DNA of 64,000 nucleotides from Neobacillus cucumis (GCF_023715505.1 NZ_JAMBOH010000004.1:62001-126000), one strand, 5' to 3'; shown: positions 8,872 through 17,647, counted from the first letter of the stretch. The notes: generated by a model not told the origin, from the sequence alone. Translations and numbers: made by a program.

Positions 8872-10222
8872 ATGAAAGAACTTCTGATTTTGTTACTGCC
8901 ATTTGTTGAGTATTTGATTCTTCATCAATGGCGTTTTTTGTTACTTCAATATACTTGATATGATGTTCATCCATATCTAGAATTTTAAAGGTATATGAAT
9001 CGTGATGGATGATGTCGCCTTCTTTAGCTTCATAATTCTCAGTTAGAATCCAACCGCCTATTGTATCGACATCTTCATCATCAATTTCAACGCCTAATAA
9101 ATCATTAATCTCACTCACTAAAACCTTTGAATCGATGATGTAATGATTTTCCTTAATTTTACGAATCTCTGAAATTTCATCCATATCAAATTCATCACGA
9201 ATTTCACCAACAATTTCCTCAAGGATATCTTCAACGGTAACAAGTCCTGATGTTCCACCATATTCATCCATTAAGACGGCCATATGAACACGATCTTTTT
9301 GCATCTTAACCAATAAATCATGAATAGGAATCGTTTCTATTACTCTAATAATTGGCCGAGTAAAGTTTTCTAGAGTTTGTGATGAAAGATTTTCATTGCC
9401 TATTAAATCAGTCATGATTTCCTTGATATTGATTAAACCAATAATATGGTCTTTATCGCCATCAATGACAGGATATCTGGTGAATTTTTCTTCCCGTAAG
9501 ACCTGAAGAAATGTTTCTAATGAATCGTCCTTTGATAAAGAAACCATTTCTGTTCGAGGTACCATGATTTCCTTGGCAATCCGATTATCAAATTCAAAAA
9601 TTTTATTTACATACTTAAACTCTGATTGGTTAATTTCGCCACTTTTATAGCTTTCAGACAGGATAATTCGAAGTTCTTCCTCCGTATGGGCAATTTCATT
9701 TTCCGATACCGGTTTTAAACCGAAAAGACTAGAAACAATCCGTGCAGACCCATTTAGTACCCAAATAAAAGGGTACATAATCTTATAAAATAAGATTAAG
9801 GGACGTGACATGACTAAGGTAATCATTTCTGCCTTTTGAATAGCAAGAGTTTTAGGTGCTAGCTCTCCAACCACAACATGAAGGAAAGTAATGGTCGCAA
9901 ATGCAATCCCAACTGAAAATATTTGCGTTGCGCTCTCAGGCAAGTTCAATTTTAGGAAAAGTGGGCTAAGCAAATGCTCAATTGTCGATTCCCCAATCCA
10001 ACCTAATCCCAAAGCAGTTATGGTTATACCCAGTTGACAAGCAGATAGATATTCATCTAAGTTTGATATCACTTTTTTTGCGGAAACAGCCCTCGAATTT
10101 CCTTCTTCAATTAACTGATCAATTCTTGAACTTCTGATTTTGACGATCGCAAATTCTGAAGTTACAAAAAAGGCAGTTAAGGCAATTAAAATGGCTATAA
10201 TAACCAAGTTAAATATGTCCAA
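8870..10222 (-). CDS. CNNM/CBS-domain metal transporter (HlyC/CorC family), paralogue 1
   Basis: 450 aa. The N-terminal CNNM membrane domain (residues 1-190) contains SAKKVISNLDEYLSACQLGI and VVGELAPKTLAIQK. It is followed by a CBS pair (VPRTEMVSL, FTRYPVIDGD, HMAVLMDEYGGTSGLVTVED) and the C-terminal CorC/HlyC domain (DEDVDTIGGWI). The family includes B. subtilis YhdP (MpfA), which exports Mg2+. The start is TTG at 10222, with AAGG as SD inside a leader hairpin. A paralogue of very similar sequence lies at 10875-12185, and a MerR-type gene separates them. Confidence 0.9.
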   Translation of the reverse strand: MDIFNLVIIAILIALTAFFVTSEFAIVKIRSSRIDQLIEEGNSRAVSAKKVISNLDEYLSACQLGITITALGLGWIGESTIEHLLSPLFLKLNLPESATQIFSVGIAFATITFLHVVVGELAPKTLAIQKAEMITLVMSRPLILFYKIMYPFIWVLNGSARIVSSLFGLKPVSENEIAHTEEELRIILSESYKSGEINQSEFKYVNKIFEFDNRIAKEIMVPRTEMVSLSKDDSLETFLQVLREEKFTRYPVIDGDKDHIIGLINIKEIMTDLIGNENLSSQTLENFTRPIIRVIETIPIHDLLVKMQKDRVHMAVLMDEYGGTSGLVTVEDILEEIVGEIRDEFDMDEISEIRKIKENHYIIDSKVLVSEINDLLGVEIDDEDVDTIGGWILTENYEAKEGDIIHHDSYTFKILDMDEHHIKYIEVTKNAIDEESNTQQMAVTKSEVLS

Positions 10223-10230
10223 ATAAGTTC

Positions 10231-10262
10231 CCTTAGCCCGTTGTGGACGGGTAAGGTGTCAC
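10231..10262 (-). promoter_or_regulatory. Leader hairpin with mini-ORF upstream of CNNM gene 1
   Basis: On the minus strand CCTTA-CCCGT pairs with ACGGG-C-TAAGG (10231-10256); the 3' arm carries the AAGG SD of the main gene. A 9-residue frame starting at GTG 10262 (MTPYPSTTG) ends in the TAA of TAAGG, so its stop codon overlaps the SD. Compare the matching arrangement at 12192-12211. Confidence 0.55.
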
Positions 10263-10282
10263 CTCCCAGTTATTTAAAAAAA

Positions 10283-10657
10283 TTAAGTCGTAACACTTAA
10301 AAGTGATTTCATAAGTACTGTTCGAAGCAGACTAAGATTGCTGGTCAGCTTTTCTTTCTGATCCTCATCCAATTTTTCTAAAATCGGGATTAGGTCAAAC
10401 AAGTCGCTATGCAGCTGCCTCATTTGCTGCGTTACAGCACTTACATGTTTTTCAACCTCTGATTCCCGCAGGTTTTTTGCTTTACGCATTTCTAGTTTTC
10501 TTTTAATCTCGTCTAATGGAAAGTGCAGACATTTACATTCCTCTATAAATTTCAAATCATCCAGTGCTTCATCCGAATAAATGCGGTAGTTTGACTTAGA
10601 GCGTTCTGCCTTTAACAAGCCAATAGACGTATAATAGTCAATGGTGCGTTTCGACAC
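10283..10657 (-). CDS. MerR-family regulator with an apparently frameshifted 5' end
   Basis: 124 aa as an open frame from a GTG at 10657. The MerR domain is evident (SKRTIDYYTSIGLL, SNYRIYSDEALDDLKFIE) and a C-terminal helical region follows. Homology continues upstream in the same frame as YRIGEIAEIAHV, the normal start of the first helix. That stretch lacks an in-frame start codon. An ATG preceded by GAGGTGG lies at 10699-10701 but is one base out of frame across a GGGG run; one more G would give a complete MerR protein. Either a homopolymer error, a recent mutation, or a shortened protein is possible. Between two CNNM genes, it may regulate them. Confidence 0.7.
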   Translation of the reverse strand: MSKRTIDYYTSIGLLKAERSKSNYRIYSDEALDDLKFIEECKCLHFPLDEIKRKLEMRKAKNLRESEVEKHVSAVTQQMRQLHSDLFDLIPILEKLDEDQKEKLTSNLSLLRTVLMKSLLSVTT

Positions 10658-10733
10658 ATGCGCTATTTCTGCTATTTCACCAATCCGATAGACAGCCCCA
10701 TCTTACCACCTCTATATTTTACAAATTACAATA

Positions 10734-10762
10734 ATTATAAAGAAATTAAACTGTACAGTCAA
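10734..10762 (-). promoter_or_regulatory. Sigma-A promoter with palindrome, upstream of the MerR gene
   Basis: On the minus strand, TTGACT and TATAAT are separated by 17 bp. The palindrome ACTGTACAGT overlaps the -35 element and the spacer, as expected for a regulator site. Confidence 0.6.
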
Positions 10763-10864
10763 ACGTTCTAGTTTAGATAGTAATATATACTTATATTTTA
10801 TGGAGAATTGCCGTAAGTATGAGTATAAAAATCTAAATATTACAAAAAATATGTAAAGAAATAT

Positions 10865-10888
10865 ACGCCTCGATTTACTCGGAGGCGT
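10865..10888 (-). terminator. Hairpin at the end of CNNM gene 2
   Basis: ACGCCTC pairs with GAGGCGT around the stop codon of the gene; the following T-rich stretch is interrupted. Confidence 0.5.
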
Positions 10889-12185
10889 TTTTATCAACCT
10901 TACTTACTTCAATATAGACTATATGATGACCTTCAATTTCTTTAATTTGAAACGTGAAGCCCTCTTTTTCAATTGAATCACCCTTTTTGACATCAAACTT
11001 TTGCGTTAAAAACCATCCGCCAATTGTGTCTACGTCCTCTTCTTCAAGCGTCGTTCCCAGAAGGTCATTTACCTCGCTTATTAGAACTTTCCCTTCTAAA
11101 ATATAATGATATTCACCCTTTTTTTGGATAAGAGGAAGCTCATCCAAATCAAATTCATCTCGAATTTCACCGACAATTTCCTCGAGAATATCTTCAACGG
11201 TGACAATACCAGCAGTACCGCCATATTCATCAGATAAAACTGCCATATGGGAGCGGTTTTTTTGTAATTTCACCAATAGTTCCTGGATAGGGATATTTTC
11301 AATTACATGAATAACAGGTTTGATATAGGGGAGAAGGGGCTGTTCCCCAGTACATTTTTGCTGTATACAATCGGTAAGGACCTCTTTAATATTCACCACT
11401 CCCAGAATATTATCTTTATCACCGTCAATGAGTGGATACCGGGTATATTTTTCCTCGCGGACAATTTCGATAATTTCCTCCATTGTCGCATCTCTTGACA
11501 GGGTGACGATTTCAGTCCTTGGTACCATAATTTCCTTTGCAATTCGATCGTCAAATTCAAAAATATTATTCATATAACTATATTCCGAATGATTGATCTC
11601 GCCGCTTTCATAGCTTTGCGACAGAATCATCCGCAGTTCTTCTTCAGATAAAACAATCTCTTGCTCAGAAGTTGGTTTAACACCGAACAGTCCCGTTACA
11701 AACCGGGCAGACCGGTTGAGAATCCAAATAAAGGGGTACATCAACCGGTAAAAAAGTATCATTGGCTTTGCAAAAAGCATAATGATTTGTTCTGACTTTT
11801 GAATCGCAAACGTTTTTGGTGCTAATTCACCAATAACAACATTGAAAAAGGTAATGACTGAAAAAGCAAGAATAAAGGAGATCACTTGTTCCAATGATTG
11901 CGGTAACTGAATCCAACTAAAAATAGGTTCTAAAATGCTGCGGACTGTGGGCTCTCCTAACCAACCCAAGATTAAGGAAGTAATCGTAATCCCGACCTGT
12001 GTGGCTGATAAATACCCATCTAAATTAGAAATCAGTTTTTTGGCTGCTTCTGCTTTTTTATTACCTTCTGAAATTAATTGATCTATTCTAGTCGTCCGCA
12101 CCTTTACCATGGCAAATTCTGATGCAACAAAAAATGCGGTAAAGGTAATCAGTATAGCGATAATTAAAACGTTCATCCAAATCAT
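10875..12185 (-). CDS. CNNM/CBS-domain metal transporter (HlyC/CorC family), paralogue 2
   Basis: 436 aa. Domains are as in its neighbour: CNNM membrane domain (AAKKLISNLDGYLSATQVGI, VIGELAPKTFAIQK), CBS pair (VPRTEIVTLSRD, YTRYPLIDGD, HMAVLSDEYGGTAGIVTVED) and CorC/HlyC domain (EEDVDTIGGWFL). Known relatives move Mg2+ or other divalent cations. The start is ATG at 12185 with SD AAGG inside a leader hairpin. The two paralogues share motif order over the full length, so they are probably an old tandem duplication interrupted by the MerR gene. Confidence 0.9.
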   Translation of the reverse strand: MIWMNVLIIAILITFTAFFVASEFAMVKVRTTRIDQLISEGNKKAEAAKKLISNLDGYLSATQVGITITSLILGWLGEPTVRSILEPIFSWIQLPQSLEQVISFILAFSVITFFNVVIGELAPKTFAIQKSEQIIMLFAKPMILFYRLMYPFIWILNRSARFVTGLFGVKPTSEQEIVLSEEELRMILSQSYESGEINHSEYSYMNNIFEFDDRIAKEIMVPRTEIVTLSRDATMEEIIEIVREEKYTRYPLIDGDKDNILGVVNIKEVLTDCIQQKCTGEQPLLPYIKPVIHVIENIPIQELLVKLQKNRSHMAVLSDEYGGTAGIVTVEDILEEIVGEIRDEFDLDELPLIQKKGEYHYILEGKVLISEVNDLLGTTLEEEDVDTIGGWFLTQKFDVKKGDSIEKEGFTFQIKEIEGHHIVYIEVSKVDKNASE

Positions 12186-12191
12186 TTAGTA

Positions 12192-12211
12192 CCTTACAAA
12201 GGGTAAGGCAT
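12192..12211 (-). promoter_or_regulatory. Leader hairpin with mini-ORF upstream of CNNM gene 2
   Basis: On the minus strand CCTTAC-CCTTT-GTAAGG folds, with the SD AAGG in the 3' arm. The frame ATG CCT TAC CCT TTG TAA (MPYPL, 12194-12211) ends in the TAA of the SD. GAGGTG lies only 2 nt before its ATG, which is a poor spacing. The PYP core and the stop/SD overlap match those of the paralogue's leader. Confidence 0.55.
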
Positions 12212-12349
12212 GCCACCTCACTTACTTTTTACTCTATGTAAAGATTATTCCCTATAATTCCAACTTCTAACTTTGTCAAATTGCCAAGTTTTCTTTTATT
12301 ATTTCAAATATGACTCTCATTAGCAAATTAGCTATCAATTTCAACAAAA

Positions 12350-12372
12350 AAAAACAGCCATGTTGGCCGCTT
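12350..12372 (-). terminator. Terminator of the acetyltransferase gene
   Basis: On the minus strand GCGGCC and GGCTGT form a 6-bp stem with wobble pairs, followed by nine T. Confidence 0.6.
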
Positions 12373-12392
12373 GGATTATTGGTATTATGGTA

Positions 12393-12944
12393 CTAAACGT
12401 GTACGGAATTCCATTCCCGCGCCAGCATGCTATATATAATAAGGTCATGAAAATGGCCGTTTAAATGTTCTCCGTCACGAACTGTCCCTTCCCTGACAAA
12501 TCTCAGCCGCTCGGGAATGGCACGGCTTTTTATATTATTTACCCCGCAGCGAATCTCAATCCGGTTTATACCTAATTGAAAAAAGCAATAATTCAGCAGA
12601 GCTTTAACGGACCTTGTGATAATCCCATGACCTTCCGCTTTTTTAGCTAAATAATAACCAATACTCGCCATGCTGTTATACCAATCAATTTGGTGCAAAC
12701 CTAACGAGCCGACAAGCTCCCCCCGGTAAAGAATCCCTACATTAAGGCCGCTGTTTTCAGCAAATTGATTAAGCCATATCGGGATTATGGTTTCTATCTG
12801 ATAGGGGGAGGCCATACTATCCACCCATGGCATCCATTCCCGTAAATGTTCACGATTCTCCTCAATAAGTTGGAATAGTGTTAAGGCGTGATGCCGTTGA
12901 AACAATTGTAACTCAATCTCATGATCCACTTTTAATGTAAACAT
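12393..12944 (-). CDS. GNAT acetyltransferase, RimJ/RimL type
   Basis: 183 aa. The order of motifs is that of RimL-like N-acetyltransferases: LIEENREHLREWMPW near the N-terminus, GSLGLHQIDW (beta 4), ASIGYYLAKKAEGHGI (acetyl-CoA loop, with A-E-G-H-G in place of the usual Q/RxxGxG/A), and RIEIRCGVNNIKSRAIPERL. B. subtilis YdaF is a close type. Relatives acetylate N-termini of ribosomal proteins or small amines; the substrate here is unknown. The start has AGGAGAAT upstream. Confidence 0.8.
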   Translation of the reverse strand: MFTLKVDHEIELQLFQRHHALTLFQLIEENREHLREWMPWVDSMASPYQIETIIPIWLNQFAENSGLNVGILYRGELVGSLGLHQIDWYNSMASIGYYLAKKAEGHGIITRSVKALLNYCFFQLGINRIEIRCGVNNIKSRAIPERLRFVREGTVRDGEHLNGHFHDLIIYSMLAREWNSVHV

Positions 12945-13018
12945 AGGCCTATTCTCCTGATGATGAATTTTGGTACATCATATGCGCGGGCGGGCCGGAA
13001 TGGGAGATGAATTTAAAA

Positions 13019-13052
13019 AGAAAAAAATCCCTGCTTATTTGAAAGTGGGATT
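13019..13052 (-). terminator. Terminator of the histidine kinase gene
   Basis: AATCCC pairs with GGGATT, followed on the minus strand by a T-rich run. Confidence 0.6.
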
Positions 13053-13061
13053 CGATGTTCT

Positions 13062-14216
13062 CTATAGATTACTTTCCTGCTCATCACTTTGGTCCAAAGC
13101 AACTGGCAAGTAAATGGAAAACGTTGTTTTATCATGTGAAGAGTCGCAGGTTAATTTTCCTTTATGTTTTTCAATGATTTCTTTACAGACAAACAAGCCG
13201 AGGCCAGTCCCCAGTTTTTTTGTAGTGAAAAAAGGTTCGAAAATGGTTTTATGCAACTCAGTTGGAATGACGGGCCCATTGTTTGTAATACTAATTTTTA
13301 TCGTTGTATTGTCTTCCAATGAACTTTTTATCCCAATGGTCGGATTTGCGACCTCATGGTGATTCAGAACATCAATGGCATTGAAAATGATATTAATAAA
13401 GACCTGCCTGATTTCGTCTGCATAGCCATTCAATGTAAAATCGCCGTCTAAATGATTTTGAATTTTAACTTTACCGTCCAAAATACTAGGGTAGAGGAAG
13501 TTTAAAACCTCATCAATTAAGTGATTTAATTTAAAAAATACCTTTTCCTTACCAATCAGCTCTTTTTTCGAAAGTAACAAAAACTGGGAGATACGAAAAT
13601 TAAGCTGGTCCAATTCACTTGAAATGATATCTAAATATCTCATATTTGGATAATCGGCTTTCAGTAATTGAATAAATCCCTGAACAGATGTAAGTGGGTT
13701 TCTAAATTCATGAATAAAGCTTGAAGTCATTTGGCCGAGAAGTGTTAAGCGATCCTGGTGGGTTGAATCAATAAACATCGTCTTCTCTTCAATAATTTTA
13801 TTCTTCGCTTCAGAGTAATGGGATACGGCAAAATATAAAAATTTATCAAAACAAAAGTTAATATCGTTAATAGATTTTTGTAATTCGGACCATGTCAGTC
13901 CAGTCTTACTTAAATAGCTATATAAAATTGTCCTCCCGATATTGACATTGTATACAAAATCACCGATGTTAATGTCGGCCATAACCCGTTCCTTTGATAT
14001 CGTAATGGCGATCTTTTCGATAATCGTTAATAATTCTTCCTTAGATATGGTATGCATCGTTAGAATAACATCTAATAAGGCTTCCCCATTTTCACGTATT
14101 TTACCTTTAAAGGGATCACCATGATATATCATGATGGCATTTTCCCATTCTTGTACTAATTGCTTTTTGTTATGAGCAAAAAAGGCGATTAAATCCGTTT
14201 GTTCTCCCGTAAACAT
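13062..14216 (-). CDS. Cytosolic sensor histidine kinase, sporulation-kinase type
   Basis: 384 aa without membrane segments. The N-terminal 150 residues resemble the HisK_N-type sensor domain found in sporulation kinases of the Bacillus cereus group. The H box is SFIHEFRNPLTSVQGFIQLL, with the phosphorylated His at about residue 180. The N box (FINIIFNAIDVL), F box (IFEPFFTTK) and G box (GTGLGLFVCKEI) of the ATPase domain follow. No response regulator gene is adjacent, as is common for kinases that feed the Spo0 phosphorelay; that link is inference. The start has TAGGGGGAAAC upstream. Confidence 0.82.
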   Translation of the reverse strand: MFTGEQTDLIAFFAHNKKQLVQEWENAIMIYHGDPFKGKIRENGEALLDVILTMHTISKEELLTIIEKIAITISKERVMADINIGDFVYNVNIGRTILYSYLSKTGLTWSELQKSINDINFCFDKFLYFAVSHYSEAKNKIIEEKTMFIDSTHQDRLTLLGQMTSSFIHEFRNPLTSVQGFIQLLKADYPNMRYLDIISSELDQLNFRISQFLLLSKKELIGKEKVFFKLNHLIDEVLNFLYPSILDGKVKIQNHLDGDFTLNGYADEIRQVFINIIFNAIDVLNHHEVANPTIGIKSSLEDNTTIKISITNNGPVIPTELHKTIFEPFFTTKKLGTGLGLFVCKEIIEKHKGKLTCDSSHDKTTFSIYLPVALDQSDEQESNL

Positions 14217-14432
14217 GTTGTTTCCCCCTAATGGTTTTAACCAAACTGATTACCATGATAATTCGCTGAAGAATGAAAAAATCCTTTATGAAATTTAAGG
14301 AAAAATTTTTATACAGTGAAATGTAATTAATTATCAATAATTTATTATGTCGAATATAACATTCTCTATAACGAATATCTTGTTTAATTAGTGGTAGAGT
14401 AGTATATTTTCTATGGATACAATTGAATACTT

Positions 14433-14524
14433 CCACAGGGGGAGCTGCTTTCTAGGCGGCTGAGAGTGAACGTTTGAGTTCTGACCCTATGAACCTGTTA
14501 GGTAACACTAGCGTAGGGATGTGG
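14433..14524 (+). promoter_or_regulatory. TPP riboswitch (thi box)
   Basis: The conserved blocks are present in order: CAGGGGGAGCTG, GGCTGAGAG, ACCCTATGAACCTG, and GGTAACACTAGCGTAGGGA. The aptamer is closed by CCACA and TGTGG. It precedes a terminator and thiT, so thiamine pyrophosphate should switch the transporter off. Confidence 0.95.
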
Positions 14525-14538
14525 TTTGCTTAAATACA

Positions 14539-14576
14539 AAGCAATTTAGACATTCCAAGTTCTGAATTGCTTTTTT
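14539..14576 (+). terminator. Terminator of the TPP riboswitch expression platform
   Basis: AAGCAATT pairs with AATTGCTT around a long loop, followed by TTTTTT, 80 bp upstream of thiT. This is the regulated terminator expected for an OFF switch. Confidence 0.8.
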
Positions 14577-14654
14577 CTTCCACATTGTTTTGGCACCATA
14601 TCGTCTTTCGGAAGAGATCAAGCGGGTCTAATTAGATATAGGGGGAAATGTTAA

Positions 14655-15245
14655 GTGAATCAAACAAGAAGTAATACTTTATTTATGGCAGAAGTTGCTG
14701 TATTTACTGCACTTGCTTATTTATTAGATTTTGTCGCGGGTATCATATCTTTAAGAATTTGGCCGCAGGGTGGTTCCATCTCCATTGCGATGGTGCCGAT
14801 ATTCCTGATTGCCTATCGCTGGGGGATAAAAGGTGGACTTTTAACAGGTTTTTTATTAGGTTTCCTTCAGTTTATTCTAGGGTTTTCCCAAGTTTATACG
14901 ATTGTACAAGGGGTTATTGATTACTTTATTGCTTTTACAGTTGTTGGGTCCGCTGGAATTTTTGCATCTGCCATTAAAAAAGCAATCAATGAACATAACA
15001 ATGGTAAATGGATGGCTTATGTAATTAGTGGAGCATTTTTGGGAAGTGCGCTAAGATATATTTGTCATGTGATTTCTGGGATTGCCTTTTTCGGCGAGTA
15101 TGCTCCAAAAGGTCAGCCGGTAGCGATCTACTCTCTACTATATAATGGAACCTATATGCTGCCTAATTTCATAATTAGTGCAATTATTACTATTGTACTA
15201 ATTAGTGCCCTTCCAAAGAAAATGATTTTACAAAAAAGTCTATAA
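14655..15245 (+). CDS. thiT: Thiamine transporter ThiT (ECF S-component)
   Basis: 196 aa, about six membrane helices. The N-terminal motif ALAYLLDFVAGIISLRIWPQ and GGSISIAMVPI is that of ThiT (YuaJ), the thiamine-specific S-component. It needs the shared EcfAA'T energising module encoded elsewhere. The upstream TPP riboswitch confirms thiamine as substrate. The start is a GTG at 14655 with GGGGGAA upstream; a nearby ATG at 14649 is out of frame. Confidence 0.93.
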   Translation: MNQTRSNTLFMAEVAVFTALAYLLDFVAGIISLRIWPQGGSISIAMVPIFLIAYRWGIKGGLLTGFLLGFLQFILGFSQVYTIVQGVIDYFIAFTVVGSAGIFASAIKKAINEHNNGKWMAYVISGAFLGSALRYICHVISGIAFFGEYAPKGQPVAIYSLLYNGTYMLPNFIISAIITIVLISALPKKMILQKSL

Positions 15246-15254
15246 TAAATGGAT

Positions 15255-15287
15255 AAAAAGGAAAGGATGAGTTCTTTCCTTTTTTTG
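15255..15287 (+). terminator. Terminator after thiT
   Basis: AAAAGGAAAG pairs with CTTTCCTTTT, followed by a T run. Confidence 0.8.
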
Positions 15288-15380
15288 TATGGATATCAAT
15301 GTCCTTCCGGAAATATATTCGAACTTCTGTCAAATTTATTATGCTTATTAACTCAAAAAAGTGTTAAAATACCATTAGAA

Positions 15381-15395
15381 AGATAATCATTCTCA
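15381..15395 (+). promoter_or_regulatory. Fur box upstream of feoA
   Basis: AGATAATCATTCTCA matches the 7-1-7 Fur box TGATAATNATTATCA at 12 or 13 of 15 positions and lies 25 bp upstream of the feoA start. Iron repression of the feo operon follows from family knowledge. Confidence 0.75.
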
Positions 15396-15419
15396 ATTAA
15401 TATAGATAGGGTGATATAC

Positions 15420-15644
15420 ATGTTTGGTTCTTTAAAAACAGGAGATAAAGGAAAAATAATTGACCTATCTCATGTTGGTCACCTCGTTCAAAGGCGCTTA
15501 CTCGATTTAGGAATTACTGAAGGATCTGAAGTCTGTGTAAAATGTGTGATGCCATTTGGCGGCCCAATTATGATCGAATCCTGCGGCCAATGTGTAGGTA
15601 TTCGCCGAAAAGAAGCCGTTCAGATTGAAGTGGAGAGAATATAA
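15420..15644 (+). CDS. feoA: Ferrous iron transport protein A
   Basis: 74 aa SH3-like FeoA protein: GDKGKIIDLSHVGHLVQRRL, LDLGITEGSEV, MPFGGPIMI. It is a small cytosolic partner of FeoB. I start it at the ATG at 15420, which has AGGGTGA 7 nt upstream; an in-frame GTG at 15411 lies within that SD. The stop overlaps the feoB start (TAATG), so the two are translationally coupled. Confidence 0.92.
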   Translation: MFGSLKTGDKGKIIDLSHVGHLVQRRLLDLGITEGSEVCVKCVMPFGGPIMIESCGQCVGIRRKEAVQIEVERI

Positions 15645-17647
15645 TGGAAATCGCTCTAATTGGAAACCCGAATACTGGAAAAACTTCATTGTTTAATAAT
15701 TTAACAGGTTCCTATGAGTATGTTGGCAACTGGAGCGGTGTTACCGTTGAAAAAAAAGTCGGAGTTTTCAAGAATAATATTGGACAATTAATAGATTTAC
15801 CGGGAGTATATACTCTTAATCCTTTATCAAAGGATGAGGGGGTTGTAACTTCGTTCTTTTTAACTGAATCAGTTGACCGGTTATTAAATATTTTAGACGC
15901 ATCACAATTAGAACGTAATTTACATTTAACACTGCAATTAATGGAGTTTGAGAAGCCTGCTCTTATAGGTTTAAATATGATCGATGTTGCCAATAAACGC
16001 GGCATTCATGTGGATGCTCCGAAACTGGCCAAAGTCTTAAGCGTTCCGGTTGTGCCTGTCGTGGCTCGGAGTGGAAAAGGGTGTGACAAGCTTGTAGATG
16101 TCATCTCTACAAAATCAATCCATCCTGCCAATAAGCATCTAGTCTATTATGGCAAGGAGGTAGAAGAGGCGATTACGGCAATTGCCGGTGAAATTAGTGG
16201 AAAGACCAGCCACTCTATTCGGTTTCTTGCAATTCAATATTTTGAGGGAAATCAATATGTTCAAAACTATGTAAACAGTATCACCAATCCTCAAAGAATA
16301 AATACTATTGTGAGAAATTTGGAAAACAAGCTTCAAGCTCGATTGGATGGAAAGTCACTCTCCAATTTTATTTATTTAAAACGAAAAGAAGTCATTGAAA
16401 AAATCGTTGCCGAAGTAGCAAGCAAAAGTGACTCGGTAATTCCATTGTCTGAAAAAATTGATAGTATTGTAACGAATCGCTTTTTGGGGATGCCAATCTT
16501 TTTGCTGCTCATGTATTTCATGTTTATGTTGACATTTGATTGGCTGGGCACGCCTCTATCAAATGTGCTCGACGCCTTTTTAACGGGACCTGTCACGTCT
16601 GGGTTTGAGGCGCTTTTAAGTTCTATTCATGCCTCAAATTTTATTCATGACTTAATTATTGAAGGGTTAGTAGCTGGGGTTGGCGGCGTACTTGTGTTTG
16701 TACCGCAAATCTTTATTCTGTTCTTCTTTATTTCCTTATTAGAAGACTCTGGTTATATGGCGCGCGTAGCCCTTGTAATGGACCGTATAATGGAATCAGT
16801 AGGATTAAATGGTAAAGCTTTTATCCCAATGATGATTGGCTTTGGCTGTAATGTTCCTGGGATTATGGCGGCTAGAACGATTGAAACTCCTCGGGAGAGA
16901 CTATTAACGATACTATTAACACCATTAATGTCATGCTCAGCCCGGTTACCGGTATATGCCTTATTTGTAGGAGCCTTTTTTGCAGGCGATAAGGCATTCG
17001 TTGTTCTTAGCCTATACGTGTTGGGGATTGTAGTAGCATTGACGTTAGCCAAAGTATTTTCTAAAACTCTACTAAAATCTGAAACATCTTTGTTTGTTAT
17101 TGAACTTCCTCCATACCGGCTTCCACAGTTTCAATCATTATGGAGAAGTACTTGGGATAAAGGGAAAGGATTCGTTAGAAAGGCGGGAACATTTATTTTT
17201 GCCGGTTCCGTCTTTATCTGGCTATTATCTTATGCAGGTCCTAATGGCCTAAAAGTTGATATGGACCATAGCTATTTAGCTGCTGTTGGTAATATAATTG
17301 CGCCTATTTTTGATCCGATTGGCTTTGGAACTTGGCAGGCATCTGCTTCCTTAATAACAGGTTTCCTGGCTAAAGAAGCGATCATCTCAACCATGAATAT
17401 TATTTACTTCGTTCCAAAGGATGCAAGCCTGCAAGGGTTGTTGGCTAATTACTATACTCCGCTGGCAGCCTATAGCTTTATGGTCTTTATCCTATTGTAT
17501 ATTCCTTGTTTGGCAACGACGGCAACCATTTATAAGGAAACAGGTTCTAAGAAATGGACTGCTTTTTCGATGATTTATGCGTTTGTTATTGCTTATGTAT
17601 TGTCCTTGGTCATTTACCAAGGAGGAAAATTATTTGGATTGATGTAA
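15644..17647 (+). CDS. feoB: Ferrous iron transporter FeoB
   Basis: 667 aa. N-terminal G domain: G1 GNPNTGKTS (residues 7-15), G3 DLPGVY, and G4 NMID. The C-terminal membrane region contains two Gate-like repeats (GCNVPGIMAARTIETPRERL, and ASASLITGFLAKEAIISTMN). GTP-dependent Fe2+ import is the established role of the family. Length is in the usual range. The gene is coupled to feoA and is followed by the FeoB-associated micro-protein gene. Confidence 0.95.
   Translation: MEIALIGNPNTGKTSLFNNLTGSYEYVGNWSGVTVEKKVGVFKNNIGQLIDLPGVYTLNPLSKDEGVVTSFFLTESVDRLLNILDASQLERNLHLTLQLMEFEKPALIGLNMIDVANKRGIHVDAPKLAKVLSVPVVPVVARSGKGCDKLVDVISTKSIHPANKHLVYYGKEVEEAITAIAGEISGKTSHSIRFLAIQYFEGNQYVQNYVNSITNPQRINTIVRNLENKLQARLDGKSLSNFIYLKRKEVIEKIVAEVASKSDSVIPLSEKIDSIVTNRFLGMPIFLLLMYFMFMLTFDWLGTPLSNVLDAFLTGPVTSGFEALLSSIHASNFIHDLIIEGLVAGVGGVLVFVPQIFILFFFISLLEDSGYMARVALVMDRIMESVGLNGKAFIPMMIGFGCNVPGIMAARTIETPRERLLTILLTPLMSCSARLPVYALFVGAFFAGDKAFVVLSLYVLGIVVALTLAKVFSKTLLKSETSLFVIELPPYRLPQFQSLWRSTWDKGKGFVRKAGTFIFAGSVFIWLLSYAGPNGLKVDMDHSYLAAVGNIIAPIFDPIGFGTWQASASLITGFLAKEAIISTMNIIYFVPKDASLQGLLANYYTPLAAYSFMVFILLYIPCLATTATIYKETGSKKWTAFSMIYAFVIAYVLSLVIYQGGKLFGLM

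Noticed and set aside
14655..15245. thiT start at the ATG at 14649
   Set aside because: It is out of frame and reaches a stop after eight codons.
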